Source: Oopsacas minuta | Taxonomy: Eukaryota; Porifera; Hexactinellida; Lyssacinosida; Leucopsacidae | DNA: 64,000 nt | Assembly (NCBI GenBank): GCA_024704765.1 | Contig: JAKMXF010000288.1 | Location: 485,445 to 549,444, forward strand | Reading direction: 5' to 3' | Part shown: positions 1-11,056 of the stretch, one piece after another | Layout of the letters: each line of letters begins with the position of its first letter | How positions within the stretch are numbered: position 1 is the stretch's first letter | Notes under the pieces: generated by a model | The model's input: the letters and a program-made list of their open reading frames with translations, nothing else | What the model was told of the DNA's origin: nothing | Database searches by the model: none | Translations under genes and position numbers: made by a program

Positions 1-2970
1 CCCACTAAAATTTGTTAAAACTTCCATAGTTGGTTTGCCATTAACTGAGAATGCTTTGAGTCCATAATGCATTATGGAACCTAAATCGTAACTAACACCT
101 AAACTGTTGATTGACGTCTGTGTGTGTCTTGCGAAATTCACACGCTTTTCTGGGACAATGTTCTCCCAAAGTATCCGGACATATTGGCTTCTGTCTGGCC
201 GGGATTGCTCGTGCCAAAACCCAAGGGCGTGACATATCTCATGAATAATCATTCCCCTATTGTCACAAAATCGGACCGATATTATCTGTTCTCCTCTCCC
301 CTGCATGCCAACATTTGACGCACACCTAGAAAATTAGTAAATAAGTAAACAAATATGTAAATATGTGAAAGTATTATTAATCGTGTAGATATAAAATCGA
401 ATTGTCAAAATTGGAATCTACAGCCCAGTTAGCCGTTAAAGAGAATTTCTAGCATCTTTTTTAAATATTCCCCAAAAGGTGTGAAAATGTGATTAATCAC
501 ATGTTTGGTGTTATTTATCAGTACAACTTACATATAATTCCTACTCTCAAATAAGACATAATTCTCCTCATCATTTCGTTCCACAAATGTGACACAAGTC
601 TTTGAAGATATGTGATTCATAGCTCGATAGATTCTATCCTTTGTTCTTAGGCCTAAAAATAGAATATTCAAAGGTGTGAAATTGGCAGAATCGGGTTCGC
701 AATTTTCGGCGTCCCTTTCACACAATCTGTGGAGATTATACTGTATCCCAGTTATCGAACCATTCGGTCTATAGTTCCGTTATATACATATACAGTATAC
801 TCTGCTTAATAGGGTCACATTGGACCCAGAGGCCATTTGGACCGATTAAGTGGAGTCTACTGTAGTACCAAAATTGAAAATTATCACCTAACGAATGTGT
901 TTCCTTAGTTACCATAAATATTTGACCTTTCATAGTTGTATATATTTTTCTTTCATGTGTGGCTTTGTGGTTTGTACTGCTACTTCAATAATGTCAGTAA
1001 TTTCTTAATTGAATAGTAATGCATTATCAATAATCATATGGATATAACAGCAAGATACATATTGTAAACAAGCTCGTAAACAAAACACCAACATTGCTTA
1101 CATTCTTATAATTTATCTGAATTGAGTTAATTCGAATGTGGCCACTCGCTATAGTAAATACACTAATGGAATGTGTCGAGTATTATCTTGAGTAGAATTT
1201 TATTATTTACGAAGTGTGTATAACAGCTGATTTCGAGATAAATGGTGATGTTATATCATGAAACAGGTGTGAAAATATTCATATTTTAATTATTGTTGCA
1301 TAGTTGCACTTGCTCAGCTATACGTGCCACATGGCAGCCATATTCATGCCACTTTTTGCGAGGATAAAATGCCTTATAATTATTTTCTAATACTACTCTG
1401 CATACACCGTATACTCGACATATTTTGCCATGTGCCACTTGCACCACAAGTGGTAGAGTGCCACAATAAATTCCCCAGATTGTGAACCTCATATTGCACC
1501 CCTGTACCAATTTTCAAGTCGATCGGACCCATAGGGACCGCTGTAGCCCTTAATATTAAATTTTTCTGTTCTCAATGCGTGAACATATCGAATTGATACA
1601 CTAATTTGTACACTTAATGATTCAAATATGTATAATCATATGGAACTAAGAATATGGAACCAAGATTATCATCTTATTGAGTGTAATATTTAATTGTTTT
1701 CCAGTTATTACATTATCATCTTTCTGACAATCAGATTTACACATATCACTTATAATTGTGCTCTCGTGCCGATTAACTTGGATCAGCTGTTTGGAATTGG
1801 TAGAGGGCATGATAAAATATCTGGCGTGATATCCGCATGCCAATATTACCAAGTGGCAATTAGGAAGAGGTTGTTACTTTGTATGTTATTTCCTAATTAA
1901 TATTCTAAAATTTTGTTGTACTCATGCTAGAATTATGTGAGAATGGAATGTTGAGGATTACTCTACCTGGTTCCCATTGGTACTAACTACGGGGTCAGCT
2001 GTATTGTTTATTTATTTGTTTGTTTGTTAGTTAGTTAGTTTAAATGTTTGTTTGGGGAAACTTGATCCCTAACATACCTACATTCGGGACTTCATGGCAA
2101 TACGCAAACTGAAAATATAAAGTTTCTGTCATTCATATCTATAGTTCCATATTAACCTAATCAGGCGTTCAATGCAAACTATTCAAACTGCTAATTAGCG
2201 TAATTAATAATAATAATTCATATTATTATACTCAAAAGTGTATATACAAACAATAATTAACTTAGGAATATATTTACGTTACTCACCTACTGAACTATCA
2301 ATTAGATATGGCACAATAGCATTAGGCCACTTTGATATCTCCCATCTTGTAATAGCCCTCTCTGACAGTCGTCTTCTTGGCTTTAAGTGCCAGACTTTGT
2401 CCAGTAGCGGTTCGTTGAATTTAATATCACCTTCAAATAGTCCACCTTCTATATCACGTTGCCTAGCAACTAAATCATCTTTAGGAATGTCGTGTGTTAT
2501 ATTCAGAGAGTTTAATGCTCGTTTTAGTTCTCTGTATTCTCTACGTGTTAGATTCAATATGAACCAAAGTGTTACTAAAATAGATATATATCATATTTAT
2601 ATTTATTTCTGTCAAATTTATGGAAACAGTAGCCTCCTCTTAAAAGGGCCAATTGGACAGAACCAAAACCATATTATACATTCCAGTTAATGGCACAATT
2701 AAGTGGAGATACTGTATCCACTTTCTGCTTATAATTATTCCAAATATAACTAATAGAAATCGAACTTTTGTCATATGAATAATCAAATTGTTGTTAATTC
2801 ATTTCTGTATCTAACTTACTATTTTGATATTTATCTGTTTGTTCAAAGTTTTGCGGTATTTTCAGTTCACCGTTTCCAAAATATCTCCGTCGTTGTGGGA
2901 GAATAAAATCTGTCTGCAAACTCACTACAGCTGAAATAAACAAAAACACCAACAACAGATACAAACGCAT
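1..2970 (-). CDS. Astacin-family zinc metalloprotease (3' part outside window)
   Basis: Secreted zinc endopeptidase of the astacin/M12A family. Exons (minus strand) are 2970-2820, 2574-2287, 652-532 and 325 to beyond position 1; phases join in frame. Exon 1 starts with ATG at 2970 and encodes a hydrophobic signal peptide (MRLYLLLVFLFIS). Exon 2 carries the prodomain with the FEGD motif, whose Asp normally caps the zinc in the zymogen, followed by the mature N-terminus (RAIT...WPNAIVPYLID). Exon 3 has AMNHISSKTC. Exon 4 has the zinc-binding signature HEICHALGFWHEQSRPDR and the Met-turn region SIMHYG. The 1.6-kb intron 653-2286 holds no exon I can recognise. Any C-terminal EGF, CUB or other domain lies outside the window, so the subfamily cannot be told. 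Family assignment is very secure. Confidence 0.93.
791..864. mobile_element. Small TA-flanked inverted-repeat element (family A)
   Basis: A 74-bp element with imperfect terminal inverted repeats. The left end is TACAGTATACTCTGCTTAAT; the reverse complement of the right end is TACAGTAGACTCCACTTAAT. Both ends abut TA, as expected for Tc1/mariner or pogo-type transposition. It lies in the large astacin intron. Related copies are at 2626-2716 and 45515-45612. There is no coding capacity, so this is a MITE-like relic. Confidence 0.6.
2626..2716. mobile_element. Small TA-flanked inverted-repeat element (family A, copy 2)
   Basis: The left end CAGTAGCCTCCTCTTAAAAGG and the reverse complement of the right end (TACAGTATCTCCACTTAATT) resemble the element at 791-864. 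It sits in intron 1 of the astacin gene and is degenerate. Confidence 0.45.
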
Positions 2971-4566
2971 TCAGAATTGTTTATCCTCTATGGTGATTTA
3001 GTATTTATACTATGAGTACACTAGAAGCCTAGTAACCCTTATGTTGAATTGGTATCTTATTTTCAATATGTTTCCTGTCCAACTTATACTACGCATAATT
3101 GCCCAGCTGGTCCAATATTTATTGCATATTGTCACACCTTTTTCGACGTATTTTGAAATGGTATTTTCTTTCATAAAAGTTCACATAAATTGTGTCCTGC
3201 GTGTTGATTAGTATGCTTCTAATGTCTTATCAGCTTAATGCATTCCTATTGTATATTGTGGTTGCTATGCTAATGGTAATTATTAGTATTAGGCGCCTGA
3301 ATTTTAGAAGTTTTACATTTTGTGTGTCAACCCTTACAATATGATTAGACAAGAATTTCTCAAGATTAGCTGCTTTTTTGCTATTCGTTAGCGAACAAAA
3401 TTTGACCGATAGATTGAGGTATTGTGTAGAATATATTATCACCTTTCTCAGAGATTAGTTGAGATTTTGCTTAGCTATTCACGAATTATTTAGTTTACAC
3501 CACTTCACACATATGTGCTACTTTTCAGATTTGTGACTCAAGCCGGTTACTCAAAAGATTATAGCAAAAATATTACACTAACGACATGTGCACTTGAAAT
3601 GCCATCTAGCTTACCTTGTAACTACCTTAAATCCCCAACTTAGTCTGAGCCATTTTCAAAATTATATCACAGTTGGGTGTGCCATAATTGTGTCTTATCT
3701 GCCACCTGAAGATAGCAATAATAGTGTGGATTGCCATTGCATAATGTTATCGTTTCCATCAATCAAATGTGTGTATTTTGCTTGAATGAATATTCAGCGA
3801 TTTTCCTTCAATCTTATTGGTTATTAGAAATTGTTCCGAGTATAAATACTAATTTTTTTCAAATTCCTACTTTTTTTGGTTTTTTATTTCAATTTGTTTT
3901 GACTAATTTCCTTAATTAATACTTTAAGAATATTTCTATTATAGTAATTAATGTAACCATGGCAACGCTAATTGGTGATAGTTATTTATTGGACCAACCC
4001 AGCTATATTGCATGTTCATGCTTTATAGATTATCTACTCTGATCATGAGTGATATAATTTCATTCTAACAACTGTAGCTTAATATTTTCTAATTTTATCT
4101 TAAGTGGTTTGAGCCACATTTGAGCCACAATTCTAAATATTTAATCTAACATTTAAGCCTTCAATTGACTCTTAAAGTTATTTCCTTTTTAACAAATGAA
4201 CTTTCATAACTAACAACAACATGGCAATGTATTCAAATGTGTCAAAAGTGGCTCTGATCATATGATAATAACTTCGTCTCTTAATTTTCATTGCAGAACT
4301 AATTAGCTAATCAATTTAGTTCTTTTAACACCCTGTCGTTAACCTTAAATTGCTAATTAAAGCTATCAACCAACCAAATCTCGTCCTTGTTCTATATAAC
4401 ATCAGAGTTCCTTCAAAAGCGACACATTGTGCCAGTCATTTGGGTGCCACAAACCATTTACCAACCACTTAACTTCCCTGGAAGCCATCCAGCCAATAGG
4501 AAGCTGTATAAAAATAGAAAATTGTTTGTATTTATTTTAATTGAAATAATATGGATAATTAATTCC

Positions 4567-4630
4567 AATGGGTCGTTTTGTGCCATATTGGAATGGGCCG
4601 TTTTGTGCCATATTGGAATGGGTCGTGCTT
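4567..4630. repeat. 25-bp tandem repeat, about 2.5 copies
   Basis: The unit starting AATGGGTCGTTTTGTGCC recurs at 4567, 4592 and 4617 with period 25. The third copy is partial. No gene overlaps it. Confidence 0.75.
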
Positions 4631-5149
4631 CAGGCACTTGCAGTTTAGATACATATATTATCAATGTTATATATATCTGTTGCTATTGATTAAAATATGC
4701 CCGCTCAACCATTATGATATATTCTTGCAATTCATAAGGAATTTAATCTCATTGAATACTCATAATTGGTAACATAGTTATTCGATCCACCTACCACTTA
4801 TCGTCGACACATTTAAGCCACCTTGATAATATGGTTCTGTTTTATATGAATAAGTGCAGAGGTTTATACGTAATAGACTATCAATTAGAGAGCATTAGTT
4901 ACTGAATTCTTACAAAGGAATTTATGCTGGCCCTGTAAGAGGCATGACGATCTTGCCCGTGTTGATGTGGGCAGGAATGTAGCATGCAGGTGTGAGATGG
5001 TGGATTCATAAATGTGTTATAATATATAGCCTAATTCTTCACACCTAGCGGAGAAATGGTAACGAATGTGTCCGCTGATTTGATTATAAGCGAGTAGGTT
5101 GATATTATATATTAAAAATACAAGTAATGTTTCAGCCATAAACTCCGAT

Positions 5150-5240
5150 ACCAATTCTAAGACCTGTAGACCCCTGATCTCCTCCGTGGACCACCAAAGG
5201 TCTAAGGACCCCAGGTTGGGAACCGTTGAGGTACCTAGCA
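5150..5240. mobile_element. hAT-like element fragment
   Basis: The segment ends in GGTTGGGAACCGTTG, whose complement resembles the CAGTGGTTCCCAACC termini common in hAT transposons. A related sequence in the opposite orientation lies at 31425-31520. Both hold matching GGTCC/GGACC words and no coding sequence. Boundaries are uncertain. Confidence 0.4.
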
Positions 5241-5385
5241 CAGCACACTGGGCAATTAGAGTACAGGAAATAAGAGAGGACCCACTTTAGTTTATACACA
5301 TTTTAACACCTATAGGTGTATGTAAATTGGAACTATAGATATTTCAGTTAATGGGGTCAGGTCAATTGTCCCCATTAACTGGAAC

Positions 5386-5539
5386 TACAGTTAACTCCTG
5401 TTATATCTAAGCTTAAGGGACAGTGATAACTACTTCCATATAACCGATGTGACATATGTTACTTTGATGGCTTAGGACCATATTTGTGCAACTCACACCT
5501 CGATATACGCGTGGTAGATATAACGGGGAGTTGAATGTA
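5386..5539. mobile_element. TA-flanked inverted-repeat element (family B)
   Basis: The left end is TACAGTTAACTCCTGTTATA. The right end, reverse-complemented, begins TACATTCAACTCCCCGTTAT. The interior holds ATATCGAGG-type words shared with the copy at 8562-8716 and with a decayed copy near 38091-38230. A pogo/Tc1-type MITE is the likeliest explanation. Just upstream, 5345-5381 is a separate hairpin with arms CAGTTAATGGGG and CCCCATTAACTG. Confidence 0.55.
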
Positions 5540-6069
5540 TCACTTTCCAGACCAAGTAGCACTTTACAAGATGTTCTATGAGTCATAGTCTTTAATTCAA
5601 TTATCACAGTTGTAACACCTCACACAAGGTGGAATACATATACAGGTGACTAATGGTTACCGGGTGTGCAGTTTAATAATATAAATAATTCACACTATTT
5701 TAATATGAAACTGGATCTAATTATGATTAATAACATTATCCAAAATATGAAGGAAGGGTTACAGGATACAAATATAATAATATTAGCCCTCTATATTGTT
5801 AATTGAAATATGAAACTAAACTCTAATTAATGTTAATTCAGATTTGTTACACTTTATTATATTCCTTCTAAAGGGGGCAGAATTGTCCCGTTTTATGAGA
5901 CTTACAATGGGTATCACTTACAGAGGAGTAAAGGACCGCGCTCCATTTATGCTTCAAGAGCGGAAGGTGAACCGGCGCTCCTATTTAATTGCTAATAATT
6001 TACAAATTTTATAGTTTCTCTGCATAGAATTCAGTATTTTAGCTATTAAAGTGTGTAATGTGACACTTT

Positions 6070-6170
6070 AGTATAATTCACGATTTGTTCGAATGCTTTG
6101 AAGTTACACTTTTAGTATAATTCACGATTTGTTCGAATGCTTTGAAGTTACACTTTTAGTATAATTCAAT
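6070..6170. repeat. 44-bp tandem repeat, 2.3 copies
   Basis: The word AGTATAATTCACGATTTG starts at 6070 and 6114, and AGTATAATTCA again at 6158, giving an exact 44-bp period. The first two copies look identical. It lies in non-coding DNA about 360 bp upstream of the claudin-like gene. Confidence 0.85.
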
Positions 6171-6532
6171 ACTAATTAATACAAATATTATTTGAATCTG
6201 AAAGAATTAATTGGAGCGCAGCTCCTTTTGAGGGCGGGATCACGGAGCTAGAGCGCGCTCTGATCGGTTATTAGAACATACCGGAGTACCATCCTCCGGA
6301 AATCGGTTCTCATATATTCCTGTATATTTATACCGGTTCTAAGAACATAAATAGCTACTCCTAAGGGTGTTGTTATAACCTTATATCTGTACTAATAATA
6401 GCGACCCTCACGGGATATCTGGATTATCTTTCGGGCGGATAATTATATCCATGCTCATGCCACTTTTTCCCAGTGGCTCCCTGGTGGCAGTTATTGACAG
6501 TTTTGATTGTTTTCTAGTTCTAAAATTAGTAA

Positions 6533-9500
6533 ATGAGTTTTGAGATCCCGCCAAAATATCGTGATGCTATTTTTAGAATTTCAAGAGTAAGTGAGATTCT
6601 ATTTTCATTTCTGAGTGGTTCTATAACAATTGTCAGTTACGGAACAGCCTTTTGGTATGTGGAGGTGACAAGTGGCACACATGTTGGATTGTGGCAGAAG
6701 TGTAGCGGAAACCCTTTAAAATGTGTCGGAATAAGTCTGGAATATAGTGGCACAAGTGGTGAGTTATTGATTACTTTTTGACACCTTTAGTTATTTAGTC
6801 AAGTTTATAAATTTTGTAATTATTCGACACTTACGAAAGTGGCACCACCCCTCATATTTTATGTTATTGCTTACAATAGAATTCGAGACGTCTGGTATTC
6901 TCATTATATATGCGTTCAGTTTTGTATAAAATGCAAAATTTCCCAAGAATTCTCATTCGCGATTTTCATAGCTTCGGTCTTTGCCTCGTTGTCATCTGGT
7001 GTCGACACATTTGTGCCCAGTGCTTTCCTTGTCCACTCCTCTGCGCCACTTTTGTCACCTCGCTTGAGACAACATTTCGCGAGGAAAACTTGGTTCCGAA
7101 TCCAAAATCCAGGCTTTAAGTTCTCGGCTTGTAAGAACATTTCCTCTGCTTGCTCTACTGTACCTAGGTGTTAATATTGTGTCGTAAGTGGCATATAATA
7201 TTTACAAATATGTCACAAGTGTCACAAACCTGAGAATATGTTACCGTATAGAGTAGTAGCGGCCTTTTTCATGACCCATGATAGGTGTGAAAGTTCAAAG
7301 TACCAGTTACCCATCAGGTGATATAAAGTTGGCTCATTTGGCGCCAATTTTATAGCAATCTCCAGATGATTTTTGTATTCCGCGCCTAAACGTGCCTACA
7401 TACATTTATTTAGCAACACAGATGGTTAATAACTATGTAGAATGATTGTTAGAAATATGTCATCCAATTAAAATAGGGTGGCCCTTGGGGACCATTTATC
7501 AACTTTTCATAATTGGCTATATTATATTATCTGAGAGGGAGGCGCGATTAAGGAACTAATCCCTACTCTAATTCATTTGTGCTGTGTACTCTGATGGATA
7601 GGGTCGCACAGGCATTATTTTGACCCAATGACCCTGGTAGCAAGTGGCACAGTAAAATGATTTTCTTGTAAATATCAATTTCATATACTTCTTTCTTTTG
7701 GTAAGAAAATCTGAAATTCCTAATTATAATTATTATCGCATAGCAACCAAAATTCTAGAGAATATGTTATCTTTTATTCATGGAATTCATATTTGTGTGA
7801 AACAGCTGGTTGTGTGTCTAAATATGGTGGAGCATGACAAGAACATTTTATTTGCTTACAACTTAATCTGAGTTGTTAGTTCCTGGAAATAATACGCAAA
7901 CATTGGTTCACGCACTTATAAATTGCGGTTCATAAACCATGGATAATAGCCTACACGTATATACGATTTCATATTTTCACACTTTTATACGTTATAAAGG
8001 GCACATTAGTGTATAAGATTAAATTAACTCAAATATCCATGGTTCAATAATGTAATAATTACCTTTTCTTGCGTGGATTCTGATTGACTGAGAGTGCCAC
8101 AACATATAGCATACCATTTGTGAGAAATCCAGCTGTCGTTATCCAATCGGATTGCAGCTTCTGAGTATGATATCCCTAGTTTAACTGTGTCGGTTATTTG
8201 TACCACGTTTATGCCACTTTCTTTCATATGCGCGACACTATGGATATAACACCTTGCTAAACGCCATGCCACTTCAGCTGAGGTTAGGCTAGAGGTGTCA
8301 AGTGGTGGATTGTGTCGCGGACACAATTCCACCAATACCTTTATAACTTCACCACATGTATGACTGTTTGATTGACATTCCAAATCTTTATCATCAATTT
8401 CTAACAAAATTTCTTCTAAGCTATAAATAGATTTATTTCTTAATTAAATTACAACTGAGATTATATAATATGGACCATGGATAATTGATTTATTTCCTAG
8501 CAACAGAAATATTCCACCTATATGCTTATTGGGCGGCTAACCATGGATGGTGGATTTATTTTACAGTCAACTCCCATTATATCTAACACGGATATATCGA
8601 AGTGTTAAATTATACAAATATGGTCCCAAACCGCCAAAGTGACATATATTCCATCGGTCATATCGAAGTAATTATCACGGTCCCTTGAGCTTAGATATAA
8701 CAGGAGTTGATTGTGTATCCGAATCCTCCTCCAACAAAGAGAGGAGTCCTCAAATGGGCGCGCATGCTTTAGTTAGAATTTTAAGGTTGTCATTAGTTAG
8801 AATTTTCTGAATTGTAACAAGTTAGAATCGATTTTTAGTCGATTGGAATAAGTTAGAATCAAATTTTAGTCGATTGGAACAAGTTAGAATCGATTTTCCG
8901 ACTGTGGTCACAAGTGTAAATAAACAAAAATCCATGGTCCGCCATTCTGCAGACTTTACTAATAATTAGTCCAACAAAAGTCCATCCAAACACAAAATTA
9001 CCATGAAGTCCACATCCCCGCCCATAGGTAGCTTAATAACGAATACAAATGAAAACTCCCAGATCCATAAGGTAGTGAATTAAATCCCTAATCCCCTCCC
9101 AATGGTACGGGTGTATAATTACTACAATAAAAAGTTTTCTCGGGCCTCGTTTTGCCATGCGATATCTCGGAAAAGTAGATTCTGATTTGTGACAACAGTC
9201 TGAATTCGATTCTAACTTGTTATAATAGACTCAAAATCGATTCTAACTTGTTCCAATCGACTACAAATCGATTCTAACTTGTTCCAATCGACTACAAATC
9301 GATTCTAACTTGTTCCAATCGACTACAAATCGATTCTAACTTGTTACAATTCAGAAAATTCTAACTAATGACAACCTTAAAATTTTAACTAAAGCAGCGC
9401 CCCCCTCAAATGAGCTAAATAACATCCATGGTTAAATAAATAATGAACATATAAGTGGCTTTACAACCAATCAAATGCTACCTTTTCCGGTTGGGTTTGC

Positions 9501-10731
9501 TATTAGGCTCTTCATCAGAAAAATCGAAGAAGTTGTCACTTTCCCCATTTCTTGATTCATATGTGGATTGAAACTCTGAATCTCTATCACTCACTACTTG
9601 GTTCCTAGTCCTAACACGTCTCCGTACATGTTGTTCATGTGTTAGTTCCAGTTTCAATGTATCAATGTCTGCACTTATCTTTTCAACCTACACACAAGTA
9701 AATATAAAACTCAAATATTCTGACGGAAATTCCCTAATTCATTTCATGGATACCAAATGTGTAATTGGAATTTAGTATAAGGCGCTAGATGAGGTGTGAA
9801 ATAGTCCTGTTATATAGTTCATATATTGTGTGGTACCAATTTGTCCTTCTGGAGAACGAATCCTAAAAACAGCTGATTAATTCTGATTAGCAAATACTCA
9901 CACTCTGTTTTATTTGAGTTAGTTTCAGTTCCATTTCTCGTCTGTTTGCATTTCTAACTTTCCATATGACGTAACATAGTAACACAAAGTTAGCGCCACC
10001 AGCTGCCACCAGTGCCACTTGCGCCCACTTTTCCATTCTAATAAATTTCCAAAATATTTGTATTATAATTATCGCTAATTTCTTTCAATTATGGTTTCAT
10101 AAAAAATGTGTCCTTGTTGATTGTGTCACTATTTTATAGGCCACCTCAGGGCGACACAAGTGTTCCTCAGTCTAGCATTGATAGTTGCAATATTTGGTTC
10201 CATATTAAGTATTTTAAGCGCCATAACACACAAATGGCAGCTGTTAATAGTATCCAGCATCTCTTTAGCTATTCAATGTGAGTTATTATTTGTTTACTTA
10301 AAAAAGTAAACATCAACAATTGTTTACTTTATGTAGCTATCTTACTCCTGATTGGTCTATCTGTATACTCAAATATATTAACAACTCTACAGCTGATCAG
10401 AGATGACACAATAACAGCTGGTTGGAGTTTCTACATAGCTTGGATAGGCCTATTTATAGCTTTTTTAGGCGCCTTATATTTCAGTGGTGTTACTATTTAT
10501 AGATACAAGTATGTTACATAGTTACTAGGAAATGCTTTAGGAATGTATTCCTTATAGCCCAGAAGGAAGATTGCTTATTTATACAAATTGATTGCGTGTG
10601 CATTCCATAGGAACAGATGGTTGCCAGGGAGAGGTGCTCAAGACACTCAGCCATTTATCAGGCCGACACAATTTTTACATTTACAAGGTGCTAATGACGT
10701 ATTAGACTCTGATGATGATGATACAGATTAA
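6533..10731 (+). CDS. Claudin/PMP22-like four-transmembrane protein
   Basis: Predicted 218-residue tetraspan membrane protein. Exons are 6533-6758, 10140-10277, 10337-10508 and 10611-10731, all in frame. The first segment has a membrane helix at about residues 15-40 followed by the claudin-type extracellular signature: W in FWYV, then GLW, then two cysteines (QKCSGNPLKC). Exons 2 and 3 supply three further hydrophobic helices. The C-terminus is cytosolic and acidic (LDSDDDDTD), with no obvious PDZ ligand. Family members work in cell junctions, as channel subunits or in membrane organisation; which applies here cannot be told. The 3.4-kb first intron (6759-10139) contains a complete RMDN-type gene on the opposite strand. 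Confidence 0.78.
6916..10036 (-). CDS. RMDN/PTPIP51-like TPR protein with FFAT-like motif
   Basis: Predicted 370-residue member of the regulator of microtubule dynamics (RMDN) family. Exons: 10036-9902, 9687-9482, 8420-8063, 7395-7230 and 7163-6916. The N-terminus has one hydrophobic anchor (WAQVALVAAGGANFVLLCYV), then a coiled coil, then an acidic stretch with FFDFSDEE (residues about 98-105). The rest is an alpha-helical TPR-like domain including AEVAWRLARCYIH and EEWTRKALG. In vertebrates RMDN3/PTPIP51 is a mitochondrial outer-membrane tether that binds VAP proteins through an FFAT motif; the motif here sits in the same part of the protein, between anchor and TPR region. The gene lies wholly inside the first intron of the claudin-like gene, in antisense. 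Intron 2 holds a 647-bp inverted-repeat element. Family assignment is good; a tether role is inferred. Confidence 0.82.
8562..8716. mobile_element. TA-flanked inverted-repeat element (family B, copy 2)
   Basis: The left end is TACAGTCAACTCCCATTATA. The right end, reverse-complemented, is TACACAATCAACTCCTGTTA, with a 2-bp insertion relative to the left end. The interior resembles the element at 5386-5539. It lies inside RMDN intron 2, next to the 647-bp element. Confidence 0.55.
8757..9403. mobile_element. 647-bp non-autonomous DNA transposon with long composite inverted repeats
   Basis: Long inverted arms: the left begins GGCGCGCATGCTTTAGTTAG and the reverse complement of the right begins GGGGCGCTGCTTTAGTTAAA, after which both continue nearly identically for over 80 bp. 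Each arm carries tandem copies of a roughly 31-bp unit containing TTAGAATCGATTTxTAGTCG. The flanking 9-mer CCTCAAATG is present on both sides (8748-8756 and 9404-9412), a probable target-site duplication. An 8-bp reading would suggest hAT; 9 bp with long arms would suggest a Mutator-like element. No coding capacity is visible in the centre. Confidence 0.8.
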
Positions 10732-11056
10732 CTTGTTGTTGGTTTTATTTACAATATTCATGACATTTCATATCAGAACATGTTTATATTTGTGATTAAC
10801 TTCACACGTCTTTTTACACAGATTGAAGGTTTGGACCATGGATAAATAGTAAATAGGAACTGAATAGAATAAGATTGTAAATGGTCATGTTTATGCATTT
10901 ATCATATGATTAATCATATTTTCACACCTTTTGGATAATACAACTTACGCTAGAGATTTCTTTTCAACGGATAGAGAGGGGTAATTGAGAGATATTTGTT
11001 TGTGTTGTTTGCTTGTTTGTTTGTTTATTTGTTTGTTTGTTTGTTGTTAGTTTAGA
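10732..11056. other. Intergenic 325 bp before Lon
   Basis: Contains the TCACACCT-type word (ATCATATTTTCACACCTTTT, near 10915-10935) and a TTTG tetranucleotide array at about 11006-11043, immediately upstream of the Lon start codon. No gene seen. Confidence 0.6.

Larger units (their letters stand above)
2971..6532. other. Gene-free stretch, 3.6 kb
   Basis: No open frame here shows recognisable protein features on either strand, and I see no convincing exon chain. It contains a 25-bp tandem repeat (4567-4630), a hAT-like fragment (5150-5240), a TA-flanked inverted-repeat element (5386-5539), a 44-bp tandem repeat (6070-6170), and two GC-richer patches rich in GCGCTCC around 5930-5980 and 6210-6260 that may be the ends of one decayed element. 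Regulatory DNA for the divergent astacin and claudin-like genes probably lies here. Confidence 0.6.

Noticed and set aside
124-318. Plus-strand frame at the window start
   Set aside because: Shadow of the astacin catalytic exon, whose minus strand has the HExxHxxGxxH motif.
2238-2690. A 150-residue plus-strand open frame
   Set aside because: It is antisense to astacin exon 2 and adjoining intron; the minus strand carries conserved protease prodomain sequence.
4387-4772. Overlapping plus- and minus-strand frames of 64-100 residues
   Set aside because: They span the 25-bp tandem repeat and lack recognisable composition, splice partners or motifs.
5930-6260. Possible element bounded by GCGCTCC-rich ends
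   Set aside because: Inverted similarity is short and interrupted; I could not define ends or a target duplication.
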